Shown here: piece after piece, positions 6,279 through 14,073 of the stretch | How the letters are laid out: each line of letters starts with the position of its first letter | Numbering within the stretch: position 1 is the stretch's first letter | DNA from: Nitrospinota bacterium | GTDB taxonomy: Bacteria > JADFOP01 | NCBI GenBank assembly: GCA_022562795.1 | Contig: JADFOP010000035.1 | Span: 1-24,125, forward strand | Direction: 5' to 3' | DNA length: 24,125 bases | Program-made: the position numbers and the translations under genes | The notes under the pieces: model-generated | Seen by the model: only the letters and a program-made list of their open reading frames with translations | Database searches by the model: none | Told to the model about the DNA's origin: nothing

Positions 6279-7370
6279 TTAACCACCCGAAGTTGCTGTC
6301 AGTCTTTTGATCAATTTCATGTATTCCTGGGCGATTTTTTCTTTAGAGTTCCGCGAGACATACTCTTCCGCCAGTTTTAACGTTTCATTGACGATAGGCT
6401 TTTCTTCAATTACGCTAATCAGTCTATCTTTAAGTTCTTCCATGTCCGAGAATTTCATGACCGCTCGGCCGAGAGGTTGGATATGGGGCGATTCTATCGC
6501 CAATATTGGGGTCAGCGTTCCAAGGTAGGAAAGGATGGAACTCGAAACCATAATCTCACCCGGTTTAAATTCAGATTTAGGTTTATAAAAAATATAGGCA
6601 TCTGAAGCGTGAAAATATCTATCGGTCTTTGGAGTCGGAGGCAATTCATCCCGCCATTCTATAAAATCATGTCTTTCTATCTCTTTTAGGAGTTCTTCAT
6701 CAAGGTACTCGCGTGCGATCACTAATAAGAGAACAAAGTCGTATTGCTTTCTCAACTCAACCAGATACGGTAGGAGGGCAAAGATGTGGGTTTTTGGATA
6801 CCAGCCGTACATAAACACGATTTTCGTGTCCAATGGTAAATTTAGCTCCAGTCTGCATTTATTCTTATCACCTCTTCTCACCGGGTTACAGGGATAGGGA
6901 ATTATGTGTATCCTTTCCTCGGGATATACCTCTTTCCACATCCGCTTATACATTTTATGAAAACAGACAACTGCATCCCATTTGAATTTCCAAAAAATAG
7001 GATTTTCTGGTAATTTAGTTTCATGGATGACATAAATGACTTTTGCTTTTTCTTTTATCTTCGGATATATTTTTATAAGTTCTTCGATAGGTATCCATTC
7101 TATTCTCTGGGTGATAAAAATATCGTAGTCTTTTTCTAAAAAAGGCTTTGGATCAAAAGTCCACTGACCTGATGATGTGCCCTGAACATTGCAACATCTA
7201 ATAACAAAATCTTCATCTGTTATTCCTTTCACTGGTTTGACATCATTAATAGGCGCAAAGACGGTCAGGTCATATTTTTGGGTCAATTCCCTACCGATTA
7301 GTTCAGCAAGAATAGAAGTTCCATCAGCCGCATTCCATTTTGAAAAAATCGCAACTTTAGTTTGGTTCAT
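6279..7370 (-). CDS. GT-B-fold (GT4-like) glycosyltransferase, second of a tandem pair
   Basis: A 363-residue protein. The N-terminal half resembles a GT-B acceptor domain beginning VAIFSKWNAADGTSILAELIGREL. The C-terminal half has the nucleotide-sugar side, with an IVFMYGWYPKTH strand at the domain join and a YFHASDAYIFYKP segment. It is clearly a paralogue of the upstream protein, sharing DEDFVIR, HE before the PE(D/N)P turn, IHxIPYP and HASDA at matching positions. Codon use is AT-rich (many AAA, ATA, TTT), unlike the trp genes, which suggests acquisition by transfer. Only 4 nt separate it from the upstream stop and there is no good ribosome site, so it is probably translated by coupling. 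The donor sugar cannot be read from sequence; mannose is a guess from the GH130 neighbour. Confidence 0.8.
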   Translation of the reverse strand: MNQTKVAIFSKWNAADGTSILAELIGRELTQKYDLTVFAPINDVKPVKGITDEDFVIRCCNVQGTSSGQWTFDPKPFLEKDYDIFITQRIEWIPIEELIKIYPKIKEKAKVIYVIHETKLPENPIFWKFKWDAVVCFHKMYKRMWKEVYPEERIHIIPYPCNPVRRGDKNKCRLELNLPLDTKIVFMYGWYPKTHIFALLPYLVELRKQYDFVLLLVIAREYLDEELLKEIERHDFIEWRDELPPTPKTDRYFHASDAYIFYKPKSEFKPGEIMVSSSILSYLGTLTPILAIESPHIQPLGRAVMKFSDMEELKDRLISVIEEKPIVNETLKLAEEYVSRNSKEKIAQEYMKLIKRLTATSGG

Positions 7371-7374
7371 AAAA

Positions 7375-8484
7375 TCAACGCAGGATACCCCTCAGCTTGC
7401 TGGGGGGTAATTCACTCCTTTGGTCTCCGATTAATTTTTCAAATAATCGTATAAATTTCTGGGCAATTCTTTCAGCTTTATTGTCTTCCAGAAAATCCTC
7501 TATTCTTTTGAGGTCGAACTTGTTTTGGAATAGATCAATGAGCTTGACTTTCATATCCTCAAAATCCAGATACTTCATGATTTCGTCTCCATATAGTTCA
7601 ACGTAGTTTGACTCGTGAAATAGGATAGGGCAACCGGAACCTAGAACTTGGCACACGGAACTTGACAGGACTGCTTTGTACTTCTTTGAGGATTCCCTAT
7701 GAATGAGCAATGCATCCGAAGCATGCAAGAAGTTATACAGCTCGTCTAAGGGAAGTGGCTTTACCTGAAGGTCTACAAAGTCGTATTTCTTTTTCGCTTC
7801 GCGCAATTCATCAACATTGCTTCCGGGATTGGCGATGATCACATATCTGAGAGGATATTCCTTAACGACGTCTTTTAGAGCGGGTAAAACAGAGACAAGA
7901 TCTTCTGGTCTAAAACCAAAGGAGAATACAATCTTTTCGTCCAGCGGGAGGCCCAGCTTTTTTCTCGCTTCCCCTTTATCACCAAGCTCGAGTGGATGGT
8001 AGGGATAGGGGATCATGTGAATCTTTTCAGCAGGGAAATATTTGACCAAGTTGTCTTTGTATCTCTGATCAAAACAGACAATAGTATCCCAGTCAAACTT
8101 ATAGTAAAGAGGATCTTCCGGGGCTTTGCCCTCGTGGACAACCTGAACGGTAACAGCTTTTTCCCTAATTTTTGGAAAGACCTCAAGTAATCTTTCTGCT
8201 GGTAATCTTTCTACATTTTGAGCAATAAAGACATCGTATTCTTCATTCAAAAGGGGAGAAGGATCAAAGAGGGTAGCCCGGGTGACTGGTATGACTTCAT
8301 CAACGCGAAAGTGTCTGATGACAAAATCCTCGTCTTTTTGAAAAGTCGGTCTGGCATCAGGGTGCTTTTGGGCGGAAAATATCCTGAGCTGGTGACCCAA
8401 TTTTACCCAAGCCCTCCCTACCAATTCCGCGTGGATGGAAGGCCCGTTAGCGGCATTCCAAAGACACATCATTCCTATTTTCAT
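7375..8484 (-). CDS. GT-B-fold (GT4-like) glycosyltransferase, first of a tandem pair
   Basis: A 369-residue protein starting MKIGMMCLWNAANGPSIHAE, the glycine-containing N-terminal loop of GT-B enzymes. Later features are FVIRHFRV, a VVHEGKAPEDP turn, IHMIPYPYHP, an IVFSFGFRPEDL strand at the start of the donor domain and HASDALLIH. It is paralogous to the following gene. A strong AAGGAG (8495-8490) stands 5 nt before the ATG and overlaps the TAA of the short upstream frame (8494-8616). That frame is the original start of the neighbouring lipoprotein, so this gene now probably uses the lipoprotein's promoter. The sequence is AT-rich compared with the chromosome around it. Confidence 0.8.
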   Translation of the reverse strand: MKIGMMCLWNAANGPSIHAELVGRAWVKLGHQLRIFSAQKHPDARPTFQKDEDFVIRHFRVDEVIPVTRATLFDPSPLLNEEYDVFIAQNVERLPAERLLEVFPKIREKAVTVQVVHEGKAPEDPLYYKFDWDTIVCFDQRYKDNLVKYFPAEKIHMIPYPYHPLELGDKGEARKKLGLPLDEKIVFSFGFRPEDLVSVLPALKDVVKEYPLRYVIIANPGSNVDELREAKKKYDFVDLQVKPLPLDELYNFLHASDALLIHRESSKKYKAVLSSSVCQVLGSGCPILFHESNYVELYGDEIMKYLDFEDMKVKLIDLFQNKFDLKRIEDFLEDNKAERIAQKFIRLFEKLIGDQRSELPPSKLRGILR

Positions 8485-8493
8485 CTTTGCTCC

Positions 8494-8616
8494 TTATACA
8501 GCCTCCTGGCCGCTTCCCCAAACGTTGCTCTTCCCTTCGCTGGCGCAACCCCAACCGAGAGCGGCAATCAGAAGAATGGGCAGCACCCATCTGGTGAGCC
8601 GTGAGTCACCAATCAT
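8494..8616 (-). pseudogene. Displaced 5' end of the lipoprotein gene, now a 40-residue frame ahead of the glycosyltransferases
   Basis: ATG at 8616 opens a frame beginning MIGDSRLTRWVLPILL, a complete lipoprotein signal peptide with lipobox Cys at residue 24. It continues through NVWG (end of the 83-bp repeat) and then ends after GSGQEAV with TAA at 8496-8494. The same signal region is repeated in the lipoprotein at 4480-5115. The likely reading is that this is the true start of that gene, cut off by insertion of the cassette. The TAA overlaps the AAGGAG of the next gene, so if still translated it would be a coupled leader peptide. GCTGTATAAGG occurs before both this ATG and the next one. Confidence 0.7.
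8516..8598. repeat. 83-bp perfect direct repeat, right copy
   Basis: Identical to 4949-5031. Together the copies bracket 5032-8515, which contains all of the GH130 gene and both glycosyltransferases. The length is far beyond the 2-14 bp target duplications of insertion sequences. Confidence 0.95.
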
Positions 8617-8772
8617 ACGAATGCCTTATACAGCGTCAATCTATTTACTGCTAAATCAATAGCGTATGCAACTGGCAACTGCTTTTAACGTAATACATGC
8701 ACCTGCTGGCTGGGAAGGTGAGCAGGGATATGGGTTAGCTTGTATGGGCGAAAACGCGTGCGCGCTATCTAC

Positions 8773-9051
8773 CTATCTTGAACTAAAAGTATTAGATGCA
8801 CACTGCTGGCGGACAAGTTCAATCATCCCTGAATATCTATCCGCCCACATACCGTCCCAACCATCGCTAAGCCGGTACTTCACGTGGCTCTGCTTGGCCT
8901 GCTGGAGCCATGAAAGAGCGTTCCCGCAGGTAGCTACACTTCTAGAGTTGACGATCGGCCGGGAATGATTAGAAGAATTTAGCTGATTAGCGCCCGCGCA
9001 GCCGCTTAATAGCAGTAAAGCGAGTGCGAGAAGCCAAATCCCTTTACTCAT
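8773..9051 (-). CDS. Small lipoprotein of unknown function
   Basis: A 92-residue protein from the ATG at 9051. MSKGIWLLALALLLLSGCAG is a textbook lipoprotein signal with lipobox LSGC and acyl cysteine C18. The mature part is a Ser/Asn-rich linker followed by a short domain (SRSVATCGNALSWLQQAK... to ...IELVRQQCASN) with two cysteines that could form a disulfide. I recognise no family. The frame is open back to 9147, but that start would bury the signal sequence. The ribosome site (CAGG) is weak. It is the gene preceding the split lipoprotein, 156 nt upstream of 8616. Confidence 0.7.
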   Translation of the reverse strand: MSKGIWLLALALLLLSGCAGANQLNSSNHSRPIVNSRSVATCGNALSWLQQAKQSHVKYRLSDGWDGMWADRYSGMIELVRQQCASNTFSSR

Positions 9052-9731
9052 GAAACCTGATTTTGGCTGGCTGTTTGTGTGGCTTATCCTGAAAAGATGA
9101 CTCTTGTCTGGACCTTTTTTATCGCTCTTCAAAGTAGATACCCCCATATTTACTCGAAGGCTGTTTTTAGACCCAACCAGTTTTCTGAAATTTTTTCCTC
9201 ATTAGCGCTAAACAAAAATCCATAACTAACGATAAGACACTACAGAGAAGGAGAGGTGGCTCTCCAAGCGGAGAATATGACTAAAAAAACACGAAGAAAC
9301 CGAAGAGATAGGCTTCATTGGGAGATGATCCTCCAACCTAAATGGGCTTCTAATGGAGACAAGAGTAACCCTTTGTACCTATTGTACCTAAACTTTTTCG
9401 ATGATCGGTTAAGTAACTGCCTAGGGAGGTGGGGAATAAAATAACCCCTAGGTTCGGTGGCCCAGTGCCCCCTGCACATGGGCTCTAATGCTGATTGTGT
9501 AGATATCCAATATACAATTTTTGCGGCGAAAAATCAAGTCAAACCTCTAACGCCATTCCTCTAAGGTGGCCAAAAAGCCTACTTCTTAAAATTTTAGCAT
9601 AAAATCCTAACATTTCGCTGTTTTCTACAACCCCCCATCCGCTACCCACCTCGGCATCCCTTCAAGAGAAACCGTTGCGTGGGGGACCAGGCTCAGTTAG
9701 GATATAGGGCTATCGGGCGGGAGGTTTGAGA
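9052..9731. other. Gene-poor spacer of about 680 bp with two adjacent hairpins
   Basis: No convincing gene is visible. A plus-strand frame of 62 residues at 9256-9444 follows AAGGAG but is Arg-rich, AT-rich and unlike any protein I know. Two inverted repeats stand side by side: CCTAGGG (9420-9426) with CCCTAGG (9446-9452), and a 9-bp stem with one bulged A at 9460-9483 (GCCCAGTGC with GCACATGGGC around a CCCCT loop). They could be part of a structured RNA or remnants of mobile DNA. A GGAGAG/CTCTCC hairpin lies at 9250-9265. Confidence 0.5.
9675..9703 (+). promoter_or_regulatory. Weak promoter candidate for the small membrane protein
   Basis: TTGCGT (9675-9680), a 17-bp spacer and TAGGAT (9698-9703) lie about 29 bp before the GTG at 9732. 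The boxes match the consensus only moderately, and the spacing and position are what make it plausible. Confidence 0.35.
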
Positions 9732-9902
9732 GTGAACACGTACCAGATGGTCGTGTGCGGATCTGCAGTTATTGTGACAAGCCTGGTTGTAGGAGCCAGC
9801 TATCGCTCCACCGGAGGGCTTGAAATCAAAGCGCTCCTCATCTTGGCGGGCATTGTCACCGCCGCAGCCATGTTTTATTCCATCCTGGGCGATAAAGACT
9901 GA
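9732..9902 (+). CDS. 56-residue two-helix membrane protein
   Basis: A short gene starting GTG at 9732 with GGGAGG about 8 nt before it and ending TGA at 9902. The product reads MNTYQMVVCGSAVIVTSLVV, then a polar turn (GASYRSTGGLEIK), then a second hydrophobic stretch (ALLILAGIVTAAAMFYSIL) and GDKD. It would form a helical hairpin in the inner membrane with a short loop. The coding evidence is the good ribosome site, GC-rich codons and the clean hydrophobic-polar-hydrophobic layout. It is alone between the lipoprotein and the regulator. The family is unknown to me; small proteins of this type often modulate larger membrane complexes. Confidence 0.6.
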   Translation: MNTYQMVVCGSAVIVTSLVVGASYRSTGGLEIKALLILAGIVTAAAMFYSILGDKD

Positions 9903-10042
9903 GAGAGTGGAGAATGTTTTAGCGAAACATTATGCTCAGCTTACCGATGCCGCTTTCAGCCCTTCATCGCGAAATTTACCCTCCCGATGAATGGCAACTC
10001 ACATAAGCATGAGAGGAAGCAACTTAGAATTTCAAAAGATTA

Positions 10043-10420
10043 TCACTTTCGATCCAGCTTTTTGAGAATGGCCAGGGCCCCGGCGTTGTCATCGAAAAGC
10101 CTTTGCAGTGTTCGAATTACCGATCGTCTTTTGGCTTTTGATAGGCCTTTTAAATGAGTTTCCAGAGATTTGGGAGGACGCGGACTGGGGCGATGGAAGA
10201 ATTGGTGGAGCTCAATATTGTAGCACTCAGCTAGTTTCTCTAACACCTCTACGTTCGCCCGACGATTGTTTTTTTCCAGCTGGCCCAAGTACGATGCGTT
10301 AACACCCGTCTTGGCTGATACTTTATCGAGCGAGAGCTTCCGCTCTAATCTTAATTCCCTCATCCTCTTGCCAATGTCATATCGTACCATCTTCTTTAAC
10401 CCTTTGCTCGACTCAAACAC
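10043..10420 (-). CDS. XRE/Cro-CI-family helix-turn-helix transcription regulator
   Basis: A 125-residue protein. Residues 16-70 form an XRE-type helix-turn-helix: IGKRMRELRLERKLSLDKVSAKTGVNASYLGQLEKNNRRANVEVL..., with the recognition helix around NASYLGQLEKN. A linker (HRPSPRPPKS) leads to a short basic C-terminal helix pair (SKAKRRSVIRTLQRLF). Such proteins bind palindromic operators as dimers and often repress themselves. The start given is GTG at 10420, behind AGGGA; an ATG at 10390 (MVRYDIGKRM...) is an equally reasonable start. The gene is isolated, and a perfect palindrome (10427-10440) lies directly upstream. Confidence 0.85.
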   Translation of the reverse strand: MFESSKGLKKMVRYDIGKRMRELRLERKLSLDKVSAKTGVNASYLGQLEKNNRRANVEVLEKLAECYNIELHQFFHRPSPRPPKSLETHLKGLSKAKRRSVIRTLQRLFDDNAGALAILKKLDRK

Positions 10421-10426
10421 TCAAAA

Positions 10427-10440
10427 GTCCCTATAGGGAC
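10427..10440. promoter_or_regulatory. Perfect 14-bp palindrome, operator candidate for the XRE regulator
   Basis: GTCCCTATAGGGAC is fully self-complementary and ends 7 bp before the GTG start of the XRE regulator gene. A TTGACC (minus strand, 10449-10444) could be a -35 box on its far side. The caveat is that TAGGGAC and the nearby GCCTGAGGCGG (10456-10466) also resemble the dispersed repeat family, so the palindrome may be a repeat remnant instead of an operator. Confidence 0.4.
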
Positions 10441-10541
10441 AGCGGTCAAAGCTCTGCCTGAGGCGGGAGGAGGGGCTACAATTAGCGACATTTCCTCAAC
10501 CATTCATATCATAATATCTCCAGAAATCATACTCACGCAGG

Positions 10542-10558
10542 AAGGGGACTCTCCCCCT
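10542..10558 (-). terminator. Short hairpin downstream of trpA, weak terminator candidate
   Basis: On the minus strand AGGGGGA, loop GAG, TCCCCTT forms a 7-bp stem with one wobble pair. It lies about 65 nt after the trpA stop, where the trp transcript should end. No U-run follows, so a Rho-independent terminator is not clearly shown. Otherwise the 10421-10621 spacer contains only the palindrome and repeat remnant near the regulator. Confidence 0.3.
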
Positions 10559-10621
10559 CATTACTTTAAGCGCAGATGATGTGAGTCCAAGTTTTCCAGA
10601 TTGGGGTATATCCGAGGAAGC

Positions 10622-11431
10622 TTAGCCCTCGGTCGCCTTGAGCACCCCAGCCTTCAGCTCTTTTAGCAAAGACCCGACGGATTCTGAGAGCTCCTCCGGC
10701 GAGCCGCCCTCCTCGATGAGCCTCACCAGGGCGCTTCCCACAACCACACCGTCCGACCAAGATGCCACCTCACGGGCCTGGTCGGGGGTGGAAATGCCGA
10801 ACCCTACGACCACGGGTCGGTCGGTGACACTCTTGATGTGGCTCAGATGCTCGGCAATTGTGTCGGCAAGCGCCTCCCGGACTCCGGTTATGCCCATGAG
10901 GGAGACATAGTAGATGAACCCCCTGCCCCGCTTGGCCACCATGGCGATCCGGTCCTCCGTGGATGAAGGGGCCAAGAGGAAAATGAGGTCCACCCCCTCT
11001 CGCTCGGTCAGCTCCTGGAGGCTATCAGCCTCTTCTGGAGGCAGATCGGGCACGATAAGCCCATCCACTCCAACCCTGGCGGCGTTCCGGACGAACTCCT
11101 CCTCGCCGAAGACGAAGATCGGGTTGTAGCTGGACATAAGGATAAGGGGCACGCTCACCTGGGGCCTTACCTCCTCCACCATCGCAAGAATTTTTTTCAG
11201 CGAGGTGCCGCTCTCCAGGGCCCTCAGAGCGGCTTTCTGGATGATGGGGCCATCGGCCAATGGGTCGCTGAATGGCACACCAAGCTCAATCAGGTCCGCA
11301 CCGGCGGCTTCGAGGGCCGGTATGATGGCTTTGGTGGCGGCCAGGTCCGGGTCGCCCGCCTCTATAAATGGAATGAGGGCTTTCCGTCCCTGGGCACGAA
11401 GCTCGGCGAATCGCTCATCTATGCGGCTCAT
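10622..11431 (-). CDS. trpA: Tryptophan synthase alpha subunit
   Basis: A 269-residue TIM-barrel protein, the normal family length. It cleaves indole-3-glycerol phosphate to indole and glyceraldehyde 3-phosphate and passes the indole through a tunnel to TrpB. The catalytic residues E49 and D60 are both present in [17 protein letters not shown], at the same numbers as in the enteric enzyme. The phosphate-binding loops GFGIS and GSALV are near the C-terminus. The ATG overlaps the trpB stop by ATGA (11428-11431), which is the common coupling of the two subunits. It is the last gene of the trp operon. Confidence 0.97.
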   Translation of the reverse strand: MSRIDERFAELRAQGRKALIPFIEAGDPDLAATKAIIPALEAAGADLIELGVPFSDPLADGPIIQKAALRALESGTSLKKILAMVEEVRPQVSVPLILMSSYNPIFVFGEEEFVRNAARVGVDGLIVPDLPPEEADSLQELTEREGVDLIFLLAPSSTEDRIAMVAKRGRGFIYYVSLMGITGVREALADTIAEHLSHIKSVTDRPVVVGFGISTPDQAREVASWSDGVVVGSALVRLIEEGGSPEELSESVGSLLKELKAGVLKATEG

Positions 11432-12615
11432 AGGCGCTCTCCGAGAACCTCAGCCACCAGGTCGACGTCCTTATCGCCACGGCCTGACAGGCAGATGACG
11501 ATGATATGCTCCTTAGGAAGGGTCGGGGCCAGCTTCCGCACGTGGGCGATGGCGTGAGCCGCCTCGAGGGCCGGTATGATTCCCTCCTCCTCGGAACAAA
11601 ATCGAAAGGCCTCGAGCGCTTCCTCGTCGGTGACAGCCACGTATTCGGCCCTTCCCGTCTCCTTGTAATAGGCGTGTTCGGGGCCTACGCCCGGATAGTC
11701 TAGCCCCGCGGAGATGGAATGGGCCGGCAGAATCTGGCCGTCCTCGTTGTGGAGAACATAGCTCTTGGAGCCGTGGAGCACGCCGACGGAGCCAGCCACG
11801 AGGCTCGCCCCGTGGGCGCCGCTCGATATGCCGTGGCCGGCCGCCTCGACCCCAATGAGCGCTACCTCTTTGTCCTCGTAAAAGGGATGGAATATGCCGA
11901 GGGCGTTGGAGCCTCCTCCCACGCAGGCGACGATAGTGTCCGGCAGGCGGTCCTCTTTCTTAAGTATCTGCTCCCTGGTCTCTTGACCGATAACAGCCTG
12001 GAAGTCCCTGATTATCAAGGGAAATGGGTGGGGCCCTACGACGGAGCCTATAATGTAGTGGGTGTAGTCAACAGAGGCTATCCAGTCGCGCAAGGCCTCG
12101 TTGGTGGCGTCCTTGAGGGTCTTTGTGCCTGAGACGACAGAGATGACGCGGGTTCCCAACAGTTTCATACGTACGACGTTCAAGTGCTGGCGCTCCACAT
12201 CCTCCTCGCCCATGAAGACGTCGCACTCCAGGCCGAACATGGCCGCCGCCGTGGCCGTGGCCACTCCGTGCTGCCCTGCTCCCGTCTCGGCGATAATGCG
12301 CCGCTTCTCCATGCGTCGGGCCAGCAAGACCTGGCCCAGGGTGTTGTTAATCTTGTGCGCCCCGGTGTGGTTGAGGTCCTCTCGCTTGAGATAGATTTTG
12401 GCCCCGCCGAGCCGCTCGGTCATCCTCTCGGCTAAATAGAGGGGACTCGGGCGTCCGGCGTACTCGGTCAGGTAGTAGCGGAGCTCCTCGTGGAAGGAGG
12501 GGTCGTCTTTGGCCTCTGCGTAAGCCTGCTCCAGCCCCGTGAGGGCCGGCATAAGGGTCTCAATTACATACTTACCCCCAAAGGGCCCGAAATGGCCTCT
12601 CTCGTCAGGTCTCAT
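11428..12615 (-). CDS. trpB: Tryptophan synthase beta subunit
   Basis: A 395-residue PLP enzyme that condenses indole with serine to give tryptophan in the alpha2-beta2 complex. HTGAHKIN carries the PLP lysine (K88), ETGAGQHG the catalytic glutamate region, and [10 protein letters not shown] the phosphate-binding loop. The length and N-terminal [19 protein letters not shown] mark it as the standard TrpB1 type rather than TrpB2. The ATG at 12615 follows GGAG by about 8 nt and overlaps the end of trpF by 11 nt. Confidence 0.97.
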   Translation of the reverse strand: MRPDERGHFGPFGGKYVIETLMPALTGLEQAYAEAKDDPSFHEELRYYLTEYAGRPSPLYLAERMTERLGGAKIYLKREDLNHTGAHKINNTLGQVLLARRMEKRRIIAETGAGQHGVATATAAAMFGLECDVFMGEEDVERQHLNVVRMKLLGTRVISVVSGTKTLKDATNEALRDWIASVDYTHYIIGSVVGPHPFPLIIRDFQAVIGQETREQILKKEDRLPDTIVACVGGGSNALGIFHPFYEDKEVALIGVEAAGHGISSGAHGASLVAGSVGVLHGSKSYVLHNEDGQILPAHSISAGLDYPGVGPEHAYYKETGRAEYVAVTDEEALEAFRFCSEEEGIIPALEAAHAIAHVRKLAPTLPKEHIIVICLSGRGDKDVDLVAEVLGERL

Positions 12616-13249
12616 GAATCATCTCCGCCTCGGCCGCCTTGGCGCGCTCGATGAAGGCGCGCACCTTCTCCTGGTCTTTGACGCCCGGCGCCGTCTCAAC
12701 CCCACTTGCCACATCGACCCCGTAGGGGCGGGTCGCCCGGACCGTCTCTCCCACGTTCTCAGCCGTCAGGCCCCCCGCTACGATGATGGGGCGTCCGGCG
12801 GCCTTCTCCTTGGCCTCCTCCACGAGATGATGATCGAAACCCTTGCCCGTGCCGCCGGCCAGATCGGGGTCGAAAGCGTCCAACAGGAACGCCGCGACCT
12901 CATATCTCCGAAGGTCCGCCAGGCTCCCCGAATCCTTTACCCTGACGGCCTTTATGACATCGAGGTCGGCCTTTCGGCAATACTCCGGCGACTCTTGGCC
13001 GTGGAGCTGCACCATCCGAAAGCCGCACATGGCCGATAGCTTTTTGACCTCCTCAAGCGGCGCATCGACGAAAAGCCCGACGGGCGTAACGTATTCGGGC
13101 AAATCAGCGATGATGTCTCTGGCCAGCTGGGGCTCAATCGCCCGAGGGCTCGGGGCGTAAAAATTGAACCCCAGGGCATCGGCCCCGGCCTCCACGGCTA
13201 CGGCGGCATCGGCCCCGCCGGTTATTCCGCAAATCTTAACCCAAACCAT
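12605..13249 (-). CDS. trpF: Phosphoribosylanthranilate isomerase
   Basis: A 214-residue beta/alpha-barrel enzyme converting phosphoribosylanthranilate to its ribulose form (CdRP). The N-terminal VKICGIT holds the catalytic cysteine (C7), and the catalytic aspartate is in [18 protein letters not shown]. The phosphate-binding motifs IIVAGGL and [16 protein letters not shown] are intact. It is a separate protein, not fused to TrpC as in enteric bacteria. It begins 35 nt after trpC, the longest gap inside the trp block, with only a weak GGA ribosome site. Confidence 0.96.
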   Translation of the reverse strand: MVWVKICGITGGADAAVAVEAGADALGFNFYAPSPRAIEPQLARDIIADLPEYVTPVGLFVDAPLEEVKKLSAMCGFRMVQLHGQESPEYCRKADLDVIKAVRVKDSGSLADLRRYEVAAFLLDAFDPDLAGGTGKGFDHHLVEEAKEKAAGRPIIVAGGLTAENVGETVRATRPYGVDVASGVETAPGVKDQEKVRAFIERAKAAEAEMIHET

Positions 13250-13284
13250 GGGGTATCCATTGAAGGGGCTCTCGCGCCATTATA

Positions 13285-14073
13285 TCAACCCTCGCCTATC
13301 AGCTCGGCCACCTTCGCCCGAATATCCAATGCCCGCATAAAGCTCTCACCGATAAGGACCGCATCCACGCCGGCTTTCCGAAGCCTGAGAAGATCATCCC
13401 GCGACTGGATGCCGCTTTCGCTGACGACGACCTTCCCATCTGGAACGCGGTTTATAAGGTCGAAAGTCACCCCCAGGTCGACTTCAAACGATTTAAGATT
13501 TCTGTTGTTGATGCCTATTATAGACGCCCCCAGGGAAATAGCGCGGTCGAGCTCTTCGGCCGTGTGCACCTCCATGAGAACATGGAGCCCCAAGGCTTGG
13601 GCTGCGCTGAAGCACTCTTCCAAGCCCGCATCGTCGAGGGCGGCAGCGATCAGGAGCACTGCGTCGGCCCCCGCAACCCTCGACTCGGTGACCTGGTAGG
13701 GGTGGATGATAAACTCCTTTCTCAAGATAGGCAGCTTGACGGCGCGGCGGATAGTGGTGACGTATTCGAGTCGCCCCTGGAAGTGGCGCTCGTTGGTTAA
13801 GACGCTAATGGCCGCCGCCCCCCCAGCCTCGAAGGCCGAGGCGATCTCCACCGGATTAAACTCTTCCCGGAGCAGACCTTTAGACGGGGAGGCCCGCTTC
13901 GCTTCAGCAATGACGCTCGGCACAGGCCCCTCGGCTTGAAGCGCCCCATGAAAGTCACGAACGGGGTCGGACGAGGCGAGGGCCTCCTCAAGGCTGCTGA
14001 GCGGAATCTCCCTCATGCGCCGGTCGAGCTCCGCGGCCGTCTCTTCCAAGATGACCTCTAAGATGGCGCTCAC
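13285..14073 (-). CDS. trpC: Indole-3-glycerol-phosphate synthase
   Basis: A 262-residue barrel enzyme that closes the indole ring from CdRP. The hallmark motifs are complete: VIAEAKRASPSKG (substrate-binding lysine), ILRKEFIIHPYQVTESR with the catalytic Lys and Glu, GINNRNLKSFEVDL, and VSESGIQSRDDLLRL. The start is GTG at 14073, overlapping the trpD stop as GTGA, with GAGGA a few bases upstream. The length is typical for the monofunctional enzyme. Confidence 0.97.
   Translation of the reverse strand: MSAILEVILEETAAELDRRMREIPLSSLEEALASSDPVRDFHGALQAEGPVPSVIAEAKRASPSKGLLREEFNPVEIASAFEAGGAAAISVLTNERHFQGRLEYVTTIRRAVKLPILRKEFIIHPYQVTESRVAGADAVLLIAAALDDAGLEECFSAAQALGLHVLMEVHTAEELDRAISLGASIIGINNRNLKSFEVDLGVTFDLINRVPDGKVVVSESGIQSRDDLLRLRKAGVDAVLIGESFMRALDIRAKVAELIGEG

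Noticed and set aside
9256-9444. 62-residue plus-strand frame after AAGGAG
   Set aside because: Very basic N-terminus, AT-rich and without a recognisable pattern. Its ribosome site is part of a GGAGAG/CTCTCC hairpin. Not impossible, but not supportable as a gene.
10612-10632. CCGAGG/CCTCGG hairpin across the trpA stop codon
   Set aside because: Only six base pairs, overlapping the coding end and without a U-run. Unlikely to be a terminator.
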